Origin: Tomocerus qinae
Taxonomy: Eukaryota > Arthropoda > Collembola > Entomobryomorpha > Tomoceridae
Length of the DNA: 64,000 nt
Direction: 5' to 3'
Assembly (NCBI GenBank): GCA_020055645.1
Contig: CM034546.1
Span: forward strand, 66,960,001-67,024,000
Part shown: in pieces, positions 1 through 10,878 of the stretch
Position numbering within the stretch: the first letter of the stretch is position 1
Layout of the letters: the number at the start of each line of letters is the position of its first letter
Made by a program: the position numbers and the translations under genes
The notes under the pieces: model-generated
The model's database searches: none
What the model was told of the DNA's origin: nothing
The model's input: the letters and a program-made list of their open reading frames with translations, nothing else

Positions 1-116
1 CACAAATACAAACGTTTGCTTTTGCAGTAAACAGTTTGTACCTACTAGTACTATTAATATGTTTGTGCTTTTATTTACGTGTAGGTTACATTTAAACTAG
101 GCATGTACATGAAATC

Positions 117-869
117 GGATGTCAAATTGGTAAATGACCTATGATCAAATTGGCAAAACGCCTTTGGATAAAATGGCAAAACGCTGTGGATAAATTGGCA
201 AAAGTAACATTTATTAGGTCAGCAATATAATTGCATGTTGTGTAAAGCCAACAAACATAACAGGTAATGAATATAATAGGTAATTCAAATCATTTCAAAT
301 TCATGGCATTAATTTTAATGAATTTGGAAATAGGCAGTCCTTTTTTTCCGTAGTTTCTGCTAGTTTTTCGAAGTCTGTTGATAATTTTAACGTACAAAGC
401 CTTCTTTCGCGCTGGAAAAGCACCATTTAGAATGCGAAGAAGACCGTTTTCCGTTCGTTGTTTATCTTTAAGCATAATTAAAATAAATACTTTAAAATAC
501 TCGGCCACTTTAGTAAGGCAGGGCTTTAAGTCCTCATAAGTATGTGAAGACTCGGCCATTGTCTGAAGGTACCTGACAGCTAAACTCCAGTTTATTGAGT
601 GAAGCTAACTAAGACATTTATGCATTTACATTTGACTATTTTCGATTTCCATAGATTACCAAATAGAATGCTTCGCTACATCACTACATTGGATACATAA
701 TACAGGACAGTAAAACTAAGATTATGGTTCTAAATGCTGTTGCCATTTTATCCGTACATACTTTTGCCAAATCCTCCTAACGGTCAAAAACGTTATTTGC
801 CAATTTATCCACAGGGGTTAATTTTTAAGGTTTTTTGCTTTTGCCAAAATGACTTTTGCCAAATTGACC
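117..869. mobile_element. Inverted-repeat DNA element with TTTTGCCAA-unit ends
   Basis: The two ends carry inverted arrays of a short degenerate unit (TCAAATTGGCAAAA on the left, its complement on the right, roughly 117-210 and 735-869). The related repeat at 33814-34765 lacks this insert: its GTACATGAAATC runs almost directly into GCATAAGCAA, so the block is an insertion. No clean target duplication was found. The interior is AT-rich and holds one 89-codon minus-strand ORF (290-559) of unknown nature. The end structure matches the other tandem-unit elements here, so a Mutator-like or foldback class is likely but unproven. Confidence 0.6.
290..559 (-). CDS. Hypothetical ORF inside an inverted-repeat element
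   Basis: An 89-codon ORF, basic and Lys/Arg-rich toward its C-terminus, lying wholly between the inverted ends of the 117-869 element. I recognise no domain. Its position makes it more likely a remnant of the element's own protein than a host gene. It may also be chance in AT-rich DNA. Confidence 0.2.
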   Translation of the reverse strand: MAESSHTYEDLKPCLTKVAEYFKVFILIMLKDKQRTENGLLRILNGAFPARKKALYVKIINRLRKTSRNYGKKGLPISKFIKINAMNLK

Positions 870-1513
870 TAAGCAATAATGCATAAGCAAACAGTGCTAT
901 TGTGTGGCACCAGCCAAGCTCGTAGTTGAACAATACAAGTATAATAGATGTTTTCATATTCCATGTCCTTTTTGGCATTCCCACATTCCTAGTTGTAAAG
1001 CTGAAATTCGAGAACATGCTACCGCCGGATTAAACTTTTATAATAATTTTTAGATTAATACTTTAAACTTTCGCGAAATCATACACATCCATTTATTCAT
1101 TGTATGAAGTCGTGATATGTACTTGGTTCCTGACTGACAGGTTATGTGGTTTTCCTAAACTGCTCGATGCAATAGTAGATGGAAGTCGGCAAGTAAAATA
1201 GACGCTTTATAGTTGTAAATGCAGGATTCATAGTTGGGCAACAATCATGTTATGCAAACCTATTAAATGCTGTGTTTTTTAAACTGAAAAATCTCTTTAA
1301 AAGTATTCATATTTTGTTTTAATAATGTAAATTAAACCACAAATATTTAAGGTTCACTAAATATTTCATTATCTACGAGCAATAGTAGCTGTACATAAAA
1401 TGCCTAAGATGTTGTTGTGAAAAAGCCTATGATATGTAAGTTTCAGTTAAAAATGAGTAGTGAGTAGTTGGTGAAAAATCACGTAATTGTTTTACATAAA
1501 AATCGGTTGCACT

Positions 1514-1522
1514 GATAAGGCC
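1514..1522. repeat. Target-site duplication, left (GATAAGGCC)
   Basis: The nine bases are repeated exactly at 2498-2506, flanking the 1523-2497 element. The paralogous repeat has the site once (34587-34595), which confirms insertion. Confidence 0.9.
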
Positions 1523-2497
1523 GGTCGTATGTAAATTGGTCTTAGTAAACTGGTCTTTTGGGCATAAGTAAACTGGTCCTCCCGAAAAACAAACTGGTCC
1601 TCCCGTAAAAGTAAACTGGTCCTCCCGAAAAACAAACTGGTCCTCCCGCAAAAGTAAACTGGTCCTCCCGCAAAACAAACTGGTCCTCACGTAAAAGTAA
1701 ACTGGTCCTCCCGTAAAAGTAAACTGGTCCTCCCGTATAAGTAAACTGGTTTTACTGTAAGCCATGACGTCTATAGATAGGACAGATAGGATGTATAACG
1801 TATGTTAAATGATTATGCAAAACTAATTTATGCAATCATATTTTTATCTCATTGTCTTTACTCGTACGGAATACAACATACAACTTTCGAAGCCATCACT
1901 TCAGTCTTCTGTAGAACTTAGAGTTGTATGCTACGGCTGTAACATTCGTAAAATCCCAAAGAGTTAAAGATAAGTTAGTGCAGGAAGGCTTTATATGTCA
2001 AGGATGAAAATTTCAGTTTACAGGTACGATCATTTGTATCACTTGCGTTTGTTCCATGTAATGATATTCGTCAACGATTTTCAGAACTACAAGAAGGTTT
2101 AGAACCCCTATTGAAACCATTATAGATTATATGAGAACAACATGGATTGGAACTCAAAACTACTCCACCTACGTATCATGTTGAATTTTGAAACGTTACA
2201 GTTGGGTTTTAGAAGGAATTCCTCACACTACTAACAGTGCAGAGGGATATCATTTCTCATTGAATGTCAGATTTAGATCTAAGCATCCAACTTTTTACTT
2301 AAGTTTACGGGAAGACCAGTTTACTTTTACAGGAAGACCAGTTGGTTTTGCGGGAAGACCAGTTTACTTTTACGGGAAGACCAGTTGGTTTTTCGGGAGG
2401 ACCAGTTTACTTTTACGGGAAGACCAGTTGGTTTTTCGGGAAGACCAGTTTACTTAAGCTCGAGGACCAGTTTGCAAAGACCAGTTTACGTGACACC
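1523..2497. mobile_element. Non-autonomous Mutator-like element, copy 1
   Basis: A 975-bp element with inverted ends (GGTCGTATGTAAATTGGTC left, GGTGTCACGTAAACTGGTC as the complement of the right end). Both arms are arrays of an ACTGGTCCTCCCGTAAAAGTAA-type unit of about 22 bp, about ten on the left (1523-1760) and about nine on the right (2293-2497). A 9-bp target duplication flanks it, as expected for MULEs. The interior retains a decayed piece of transposase. A second copy of equal length, indistinguishable by eye, lies at 23535-24509, so both copies are young. Confidence 0.85.
2024..2300 (+). pseudogene. Decayed MULE transposase C-terminal fragment
   Basis: Reading from 2024 gives SLAFVPCNDIRQRFSEL, which resembles the 'LAF-P-V---F--L' segment of animal MULE transposases. 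After a frame change near 2110, MRTTWIG (2131) resembles the 'YFE-TWIG' segment. Past an in-frame stop at 2182 the same frame gives VLEGIPHTTNSAEGYH then RFRSKHPTF, resembling 'P-TNN--EGWH---------HPS-W'. It is non-functional: one frameshift and at least one stop. The repeat at 24036-24312 carries the same remnant. Assignment rests on motif memory, not alignment. Confidence 0.6.
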
Positions 2498-2506
2498 GAT
2501 AAGGCC
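2498..2506. repeat. Target-site duplication, right (GATAAGGCC)
   Basis: Exact copy of 1514-1522, on the other side of the inserted element. Confidence 0.9.
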
Positions 2507-3980
2507 AGGCCAATTTTAAATTATTTATTTAACATTGTATAAAAATTTCAATTTTCTGTTAATATTCCTATTATACTGAAAACATTTAATTTATACATTT
2601 ATTTATCAGTAGTAGATAGTATCACCCCATGAATTATAGTTTAAAACCTTTACCCTAAACACATTAATAAAAAATTTCATACGACAATATAAACTTTATA
2701 CTGATGTACGAAATTTATTTAATAAAGCCAACAGAAAACAGCTACTTAAATACTAATACATATATATAATATAGGAAAATAATATGCATACATTTAGATT
2801 GTGTTTATGTGAGCAAAATTAGTAGCTAACGTGCTGATGTGTTCTACTGTCTTAAAATAAATTACATACAGGCTAGGTATGTCAATGTCAGGGTATATTG
2901 TAAGCCTAGGAATAAAAGCTTCTTTTTTGCAGCTTGCCTTTTATATAAAACAGGTAGAAGTAAAATTATTTAAAGCAGTCCTATTTTGTCTTTTTATTTT
3001 TTTTGATGTAGCAAAGTGCCCCATTTGCTTCCACCTTTTACATAGATAAAAAGGTAAAAAGGACTGTTCTTTTCGAAAACGTAGTGATTTTAACTATTTA
3101 TTTTAACCTATTTAGTTCCCTGTTGTAAGTTCTGTGATATGGTGCAATATAAGGCCTAACTTTCAAACATAAGGCAAATATTATGCAGGCAGGTTGGTTG
3201 TATACATCATTTTGCTTTTAAGCTATATTAGATATTGCGAGCGTTTTTCTTCACAAGTTTCCTTGGTGTATTTAAATATATTCATATTTGTTATATAGAA
3301 TTTCTTGCCAGTAAACAATCGATAAATAATATTCACATTAGCGTAAGTTTTTTAGCAAGTAAAAACTTCATAGTTGCTTATGACAACTTTAAATACAAAT
3401 AAAACAAATGTTTATGAGGCCGTCACTATACGCGTGCCGTCAATTTAAATACACGTGCCGTAACTAAGCCAAACGAATAATTGGGGAAAAGGTAAGATGT
3501 GAGCAAGCTGACACAAAAACATCTAACCAGATTATTGTGGCCGGTTATAACATTCGTGAACTTTTTATTTGAAGACGTCTAATAAACAACAAATATTTAC
3601 GTGGTTTTAACTAATATCTCTTACGAATAATATATCTCAACCTAACCTAATTATACTACATATTATAACATAATTTATTGTTAAGTCGCAGGTATTTATC
3701 TATGGCATGGTTCTCCTACGTTCGTCCTAATACTTCTCGGCATAAGCTACACTTCGGTTCGATTACCCCCCTCCCCACCCCTGTTTGACTAATCTGTTAT
3801 ATTACCCCCTCTCCTCAAATTCTATTCGAAGGAAGTATACAAATTAAGAGAGCTATTTGAACTCGGGGGTATTAGGGTGATATCCTTTATTCGTACTGCT
3901 CGTGGGCACTAGTCTTGTTCTGCTATTGTGCTACTATAATTTGTTCTATACGTTGACACCAGTACATACTGCAATGCCTA

Positions 3981-5539
3981 GGCTGGGGCTCTTCCAGTCC
4001 CCCCTCTGGATACGTGCTGACCATTGGCCGGTTTTTTTTAAAGTTTTCTGATTCCCTAATACCCTGCGTACATTTATTATACTATGATATCTCAAGTTTC
4101 AGTTTTAAACACATTTAGGAATGTAGGTAGCATTTCAACTCAATATAACAAAAATTTTGAGTCGATTATTTATAGCTGCTTTTACGATTTTAAGCTTATT
4201 TTTAAGAATTTTTTTCCGTAAAATTTTTGCCCTTTTTTAGTAAATTTTCGTGTAAATTTTTTTGGTTTTTAAATAAATAAAATTCCGACGTATTTTTATG
4301 ACTAGGAGCTGCCATTTCGTCATTTCCTTGCAGTCTGTATGTATGTTATATGGGGTGTACTGCCTCACTACACAGTGATAGTACTAGGCGCAGGCCTCAA
4401 TTACGGGCCTATTGCCAACTCCCTCAACAATGGTATTATTGTTAATTAATACCCGAGAAGCCAAAGCTTTCATTTACGAGTCACTGTTGTGGGATGTAAG
4501 GGGAAAATGGGCACTCGTAGTGTTGAGTCCCGTTTCCTATCCATTCTTGACTTGCCTAAGCAGCTTGAGGATGCTTACCGGTTTCGGGCATGGTCAAGTA
4601 GGTTAGTCCCGAAGTGTAGAGAGTAGTCTGGCACTCCTGTGCCAGACTAATACCCGGTTATGATTGTTGTGTGTGATTGATCGTACGAATGAATTCAGTG
4701 AAAGAGCACAGAACAATTAGGTGCGAATATTTATTTGACCAGGACTTTGTCTCCTGGTCAGATTCGGAATGAATCTTATTTCCGAATGTCTTTGTATATA
4801 ACATTGTGTATGTGTGTTGTGTGGGTGGACATAGGTAAGTACAAGGACGTATTTAGGGATGGGCTTTACGGGCTGAAGCCCCCTCCCCCCGGAATCCAAG
4901 AAAAAGGGATTTTTTTTCTCAAAATAGCAAAAAGTTTCTTTAGGCCATTTTTGACTCATTTCCTTCAAAAAATGGCAAAAATTTTCGCGATTTGAGCGAA
5001 TATATATACTTAAAATATCTATTGGAAATCTAGCCCCCTCCGAAACTTAGTTCTGCATACGTTGAGCAATACATAGGTATATATAGGAAAATATTATGCG
5101 TACATTTAGTTTGTGTTTAAATGGACAGAATTAGCAGCCGACGTATTGATGTGTTCTACCGTCACAAAATAAGTTACATACATGCTAGGTATGTCAGGGT
5201 ATATTGTAAGCCAGGGAACAAAAGCTGCTTTTTTGCAGCTTGCCTTGCCCCTTGCCTTTTTCTTACCCATTTCCCGTTCGGAGAACGGGCCTATTTCTAG
5301 TTACTTATAATAACTTAATAACTAATCTAATTCCCAACCAATTTGGGTATAGGTTACCCACAGGATTGGTAGGTAAGGGTATATTGTAAGCCAGGGAACA
5401 TCACTATTTATTAGATAAACGGCAAAAGTCAATCACGTGACAATTCTTTTTGTATGTTTGTACTTCCGTGTGTTGATTTGCCGTAATTCTAAAACGCAGC
5501 CAAGCACATAATAAGGCACATAATGAGGCAAATTCCAAC
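3981..5539. other. Gene-free repeat-rich stretch
   Basis: No convincing gene. At about 4845-5060 there is a short repeat whose edge (GGACGTATTTAGG, followed by a run of C) resembles a family also seen at 45880-46085 (CACCGTATTTAGAAG). Bases 5085-5240 duplicate 2765-2940, and the phrase GGGTATATTGTAAGCC recurs at about 5200 and 5375. Confidence 0.5.
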
Positions 5540-8029
5540 GGTCAGGGTAGGTACACGAAACCCGAAAGGTATATACCCGAACCCGAAAGCGTGTATACCC
5601 GAAACCCGAAAGGGTTTATACCCGAACCCGAAAGCGTATATACCCGAACCCGAAAGGGTATATACCCGAACCCGAAAGGGTATATACCCGAACCCGAAAG
5701 CGTAAATACCCGAACCCGAATGACTTATTTCGGGAATTTTTTTCCCCAAAAACACCCGAAACCTGAAAGTTCCCCAGGCAACACTTGTATGTAGTCGAAG
5801 TGTGTTGTTATTAAAATCGACTACCCCATTTAGTGGTACTTTGTCCTAATTAATCAATATTACACTTAATTAAACCAACAGTGTTATAACTTGTCCAAAT
5901 AAGCAGTGTATAGTCAAAACAAGCCGTAATAAATAGAAATCTGCATTGTTTAGTCAATTCAAACATTATTCAATCAAAATAATTCATTTGTGAGAAACAA
6001 ATGTTAATTAGGGTAACATACTGCAATTATTAAAAGTTAGCTTCAAATAATGATATTCATCTTTGAATAATGTTAATCATCTTTGAATAATGTTAATCAT
6101 CTTTGAATAATGTTAATCATCTTTGAATAATGTTAATCATCTTTGAATAATGTTAATCATCTTTGAATAATGTTAATCATCTTTGAATAATGTTAATCAT
6201 CTTTGAATAATCATAATCTGCTTTAAATGATGATAATCAGCTCTGAATAATAGTAATCAGCTTTAAATTCCTCAAAATAACCGTTGATTAGTCAAAACTA
6301 GCGTTAATTATTCAAATTGGAATTAATTGAAAATCACATTAAATACTCCACCGAAATGTGAATTAATTAATCGAAGTCAGCTTAAATTGTAATAAAAACA
6401 ACTTTATTAATTTTACTAGTAAATATTGCGTAGTAATAACCTTCGTAATTCAAATAAGTTTTAATCAGGAATAACAAGCTTTGATTAAGACCAATTAACC
6501 TGTAAGTAAAACATCTTTTAAATAGATTAAGTATTCGTAGTGAGCGCCAAAAACCAACGTTCTACGGGATGGCTCAGTAAGAGTTAATAATATTTGGCGA
6601 CTGTTCTTAGTTATGTACTATAATTGACATTTTACTTTGAAAAAGAATATATATGAGTGTTTGAATTAACATTATGATTAAATAACCTGTCGCCATGGCC
6701 ATTTTGTAAAATTTCAGTGTTTCGAAATTGAAAGAATAGGGGATAATTTGGGATTAAGACTCCTTTGTGGGAGTTTACAATCTGTCTGTCTGTCCATATT
6801 TCTGTAAGCAATGCTTACTAAGAATAGTATTATTTTGATTGAGAAAAGATTAAGATAAGCATCCAAAATATTTGAAATCTGGTTGCCAAAAGCACTGTTT
6901 AGTTTGAAAATCGGACATCCCCCTATGCCTTGTCTTTTGTCTAGGGACGATTAGAAGATCAAAATAGATTGAAAATGTAACTCTGTACCGAGCAGGTTTA
7001 CTTTCCCAGTGAGGTTAAAACTGGATACCCCACAAACCTAATTTAGCTTATCACAATATAACCTAACCAAAGAATGGGGCGGCTGCCTAATTTATTATTT
7101 TAGCTTTAGTCCTTTGCCGGCAGAAAGAAAGCAAAACAGGCTACTGTCAACTGCCAGGGTCTACACAGTTTTTCTAAGTTACGTTCAACCTGGCTGCAGA
7201 CAAAGAGTAAAACAGGAGCTCGTCACTTGAAGTAACAGGTGCTGTCACTGTCATAGTAACATTTTTTTAAATAGTGAGCTAGAACCTGATTTGATTGAAA
7301 GTACACTTTTTGATTATGTAACTAAAGGACTAGGGATGTTACATCTAAAGATGTTTGCGATCTAATGATTTAACCTCCACTACTTTTTTACATCCGTTTG
7401 AACAATATTTATAACATTTTCTAATTTTACTGGAAAATATAGGGGAAACTCCCCCGGGGGGAACCCTGGCTATTTTCCATAGATACAAATTAATATACAA
7501 TTTCGAAAACTCATAAAGGTTCTTTTTCAAAGTAAAATCTCAGTAATAATTGCAGTATGTTTACCCTAATTAACATTTGTTTCTCACAAATGAATTATTT
7601 TGATTGAATAATGCTTGTATTGACTAAACAATGCAGATTTCTATTTATTACGGCTTGTTTTGACTATATACTGCTTATTTGGACAAGATAACACCGTTGG
7701 TTTAATTAAGTGTAATATTGATTAATTAGGACAAAGTACCACTAAATGGGGTAGTCGATTTTAATAACAACACATTTCGACTACATACTAGTGTTGCCTG
7801 GGGAACTTTCAGGTTTTGGGTGTTTTGGGGGAAAAAATTCCCGAAATAAGTCATTCGGGTTCGGGTATTTAAGCTTTCGGGTATATACCCTTTCGGGTTC
7901 GGGTATATACATTTTCGGGTTCGGGTATATACGCTTTCGGGTTCGAGTATATACCCTTTCGGGTTTCGGGTATACACGCTTTCGGGTTCGGGTATATACC
8001 TTTCGGGTTTCGTGTACCTACCCTGACCC
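5540..8029. mobile_element. Non-autonomous element with ~490-bp inverted ends
   Basis: Left end 5540-6033 and right end 7543-8029 are inverted copies over almost their full length. Each outer part is an array of a CCCGAACCCGAAAGGGTATATA-type 22-bp unit (5555-5730 and 7855-8015). CAAATTCCAAC occurs directly outside each end (5529-5539 and 8030-8040), a 10-11 bp target duplication. Terminal bases are GGTCAGGGTAGG and its complement. The roughly 1.5-kb interior holds a minisatellite and no recognisable transposase. The structure fits a MULE-like or foldback element. Confidence 0.8.
6043..6260. repeat. 20-bp minisatellite
   Basis: The unit CTTTGAATAATGTTAATCAT is repeated head to tail, exactly from 6061 to about 6210 (seven to eight units), with diverged units on both sides. 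It lies just inside the left inverted end of the 5540-8029 element. Confidence 0.95.
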
Positions 8030-8419
8030 CAAATTCCAACACGTCCAAGGCAGAACAATTGGTGGCAGTATACAATAATGCACTGCGCGGTCTATAGTCT
8101 CCTACGACTTAAAAGGCACAAAAAATTTCATAACAGGAACAATGCATGCATTCTGTATAAAAAATTTCCAGCTTTCAGTGCGCTCAAGGTTTCTGTTACT
8201 TCATGTGCGGGAAAATTCAATTTGGCCATTTGCATTGATGTTTGGAATTTTGAATTGGTTTATTAAAAGTCCCAAAAAGGATTCCCAAAAAAAGTCAGTT
8301 TTCGATTCCGTAAAGCAAATTTTGCATAAGGCAGTGATGCAGATTTCAAGACTGTTTTTGCCACAAATAGCAACGCTGCTAGGTAACCAGCAAAAATTAT
8401 CATAGAGGGTAAATGGGAA

Positions 8420-8770
8420 TCGCGAAAATTCGTACTTTTTTTGGGAAAGTCCTAAGGGATCTGAGATTACTGGTCCTACACCCATGCAGTGTGTAAAAAA
8501 GATTCTTCAAAACTTATTCTAGAGGTTATACTTTTAAAACTTCACATTTTTGTATTTGGCGTAAAGATATCATCGTTTGAAACTTGAAATAGATACATAT
8601 TTCTGTATTTCCATTTTGTGATCCGTGTATCTTCCAATCAAAGACAAAATTGTGAAAATTTTAAAATATAACCCCTAGAATAAGTTCTGACGAATCTTTA
8701 TTTAATTTAGTTTATGGGTGTTGGATCAGTAATCTCGGATATATTAGCACTTTCCCAAAAAAAGTTAAAG
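8420..8770. repeat. Imperfect foldback / hairpin element
   Basis: Arms at about 8437-8545 and 8662-8760 are inverted copies (GAGATTACTG-TCC-ACACCCAT on the left; the complement GAGATTACTGATCCAACACCCAT on the right), separated by about 120 bp. No coding potential. It resembles a MITE, but no target duplication was identified. Confidence 0.6.
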
Positions 8771-9650
8771 AGGAATATGATAGTCAAGAGATCATATTTA
8801 CGTTTGTATGCACCAGGACTTTAAGCTCCCGGTACCTCAGATTTGGAAATCTCTGATGATCATCAACATACATGTAAAAATTGCTTTACAACTCTTGGAA
8901 TTCTGCTTAAAGTTCTTACCCGATTTTTTTGTGTGGTACATTTTTGGAATCCTGAATATAATGTCGACCATCACAATGTATAAAATATACGATTTACGTT
9001 AATAGTGTGGGGACAGAAGGACGGACAGACTGTGCGGTTCTATAAGATCGCTTCCTCAAGCGAAGAGCAAAAATTACAATAAAAAACACTCTACACTTTT
9101 CTATATAATCGCTTGACGCTGACGCTACGTTGCCAATTAAGGCTAACTCGTCTTTAAAATGGTCCATTGTCCAGTGATGGAAGCATGTATAATGGTGATT
9201 AAAAGTATCCGAGTAAAAAATGTGGTGGATAACCGGAGTAATTTGCCAATAGCCAAATTCTCTTTCCAAATAAATGCTTGACCCTAGGCCGTACTGGGCT
9301 ACTATTTTTTGACTCTATCAAATAAAATCTATATCAATGTATAGTAAAATCTGTACCTCTGGCCCTGGCCCACCTAATGAGAAAGCATGAAAAGGTCAAT
9401 TGGAATTAACATAAAAATCTATGTATCTGAAATCTGAAATACATTCTACCCATCGTACAATATTGCCCCGGAATACACACTAGCTTTATTTATAACAGGA
9501 CTTGGGTCCTGTGACCGGTACATTACATTAGTGATGAACCAACCCAATTGAATGCCGGTGTAATTGGCCTACTAGAAACAATAATTCTTACAAAATTGTT
9601 TATAGATGCACTAGCCCCATGTACTACAGGACCTGGGTCCTGTGACCGCC
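8771..9650. other. Gene-free stretch with short repeats
   Basis: No gene seen. The phrase ACAGGAC-TGGGTCCTGTGACCG, itself palindromic at its centre, occurs twice (about 9496-9520 and 9626-9650). A GGACGGACAGAC run at about 9017 is a common arthropod repeat-edge motif. Confidence 0.4.
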
Positions 9651-9950
9651 TAGTTTTATATAAAACAGGTAGAAATAATTTTTTAAGGTAGTCCTATTTT
9701 GTCTTTTTATCTGTTTTGATGTAGCAGAATGTCCTATTTACGTCCACGTTACATGTAAGTAGAGTAAAGAAGTAAAAAGGACTGCTTTTTAAAAAAAAGT
9801 AGTAATTTTAAATTTTTTGTAAAAAATGAGTACCTTTTTAGTTCCCTGTTGTAAACTCTGTGATATTGTGCAATATAATATAAATCCTAACTGTCAAACA
9901 TAAGGAAAATATTATACTGACTGGTAATAACACCATTTAGCTTATAATAT
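9650..9950. repeat. Anonymous dispersed repeat, copy B (left part)
   Basis: Matches 2938-3240 with scattered differences. It continues at 21771, on the other side of the LTR element, so the LTR element is inserted into this repeat. Confidence 0.7.
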
Positions 9951-10663
9951 TGTTGTATGCTTTTATTTGTATCCGAAATAATAAAACATACGGAGGTTCG
10001 TTTTCATATGCTGCGGTTTTTATTTCTTGAAAGAGTGTACTTACAAATGTTGGGACTCGGCGGTAGTCTCCTGCTTAGTGAGCTAATCATGTAAAGAAAC
10101 CAAAAGTATTTATACTAAACTCTAAAGTAATTAAGTGTACTTGTCGCATGTAAAACAAAAAGTTGCGACATATGCAAATTACATCTTAACCTTACTTTGC
10201 TTGCCTTGGCGTTTCTATTCAATTTACTTAACAGCACAGCACAAAGTGCGTAGTTAGCAAATTCTTATTGTACGTAGTTTCTATTTTATTATTTATTAAC
10301 TTGTATCTACCTACTTTACTTATTTATCATTATTACTGTTTAAACTAAATGTCCCAAGTCGACAAAGCACAGCGTGAGCATTATTGTCACAGTTTGTTGA
10401 CTTGTTTATGATCTTGTTTTCGTTAAGATTACAAGTTACAAATCGCTACGCAGGCTAAAAGGTAAGCACAATGTTATAAAGTGGGGTTATACCTACTTAC
10501 ATGCATTTTATACTTACGTACTTATACATTTTATACTTACGTACTACTAATGATAATAATAAATGTATTCCTCTATTTCTCTCTATTACAGATGCATTAC
10601 TACTGATTATTAATATACGAATAATCGATATAGTATTAATATACGAATAATCGATATACGACA
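9951..10663 (-). repeat. 3' LTR
   Basis: 713 bp, TG...CA on the minus strand, matching 21054-21766 along its whole length by eye. Confidence 0.95.
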
Positions 10664-10677
10664 TCCTCCACCACTTA
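10664..10677 (-). other. Polypurine tract
   Basis: On the minus strand AAGTGGTGGAGGA lies immediately before the 3' LTR, the expected place for the plus-strand primer. Confidence 0.75.
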
Positions 10678-10878
10678 GAGTTAAACTACAGGTAGTTTGA
10701 CTAATAACAAATAATCTTAACTTCTAGGGCCGCTATGCTAACAGTGAATGTGTGTAGTGCTTGTAATAGTGATTTGTAATAATAAAACTATTCACAGACA
10801 AACAATGAGTTTTTTTTAAGGTACAGTCATGCTACTCAATGCTTGTGATGATTCCGTTTAGATTTGGACTGCCGGGTG

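Larger units (their letters stand above)
1..3980. repeat. Anonymous dispersed repeat, copy A
   Basis: Two other places in the window match parts of this stretch. Bases 1-2690 minus the two inserts match 33814-34765. Bases 2938-3980 match 9650-9950 plus 21771-22340. A piece at 2765-2940 matches 5085-5240. Matching segments share long runs with scattered differences. No coding capacity is evident. It may begin left of the window. Confidence 0.65.

Noticed and set aside
1427-1765. 112-codon ORF with REDQFTFTGGPV repeats (also 2188-2542, 23414-23777, 24200-24536)
   Set aside because: It is a translation of the tandem units in the inverted ends of the MULE copies, not a protein gene.
4717-4995. 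Overlapping ORFs on both strands near 4717-4995
   Set aside because: They lie across a short dispersed repeat with C-rich and T-rich runs; no domain.
5489-5794. ORFs with YTRTRKGIYPNPKAYIPEPE repeats (also 7726-8078)
   Set aside because: Arrays of the CCCGAACCCGAAAGG unit happen to be open in several frames on both strands; no single frame is favoured.
6043-6260. CRISPR-like array of regularly repeated sequence
   Set aside because: Units are directly adjacent with no variable spacers, and the genome is eukaryotic: a minisatellite.
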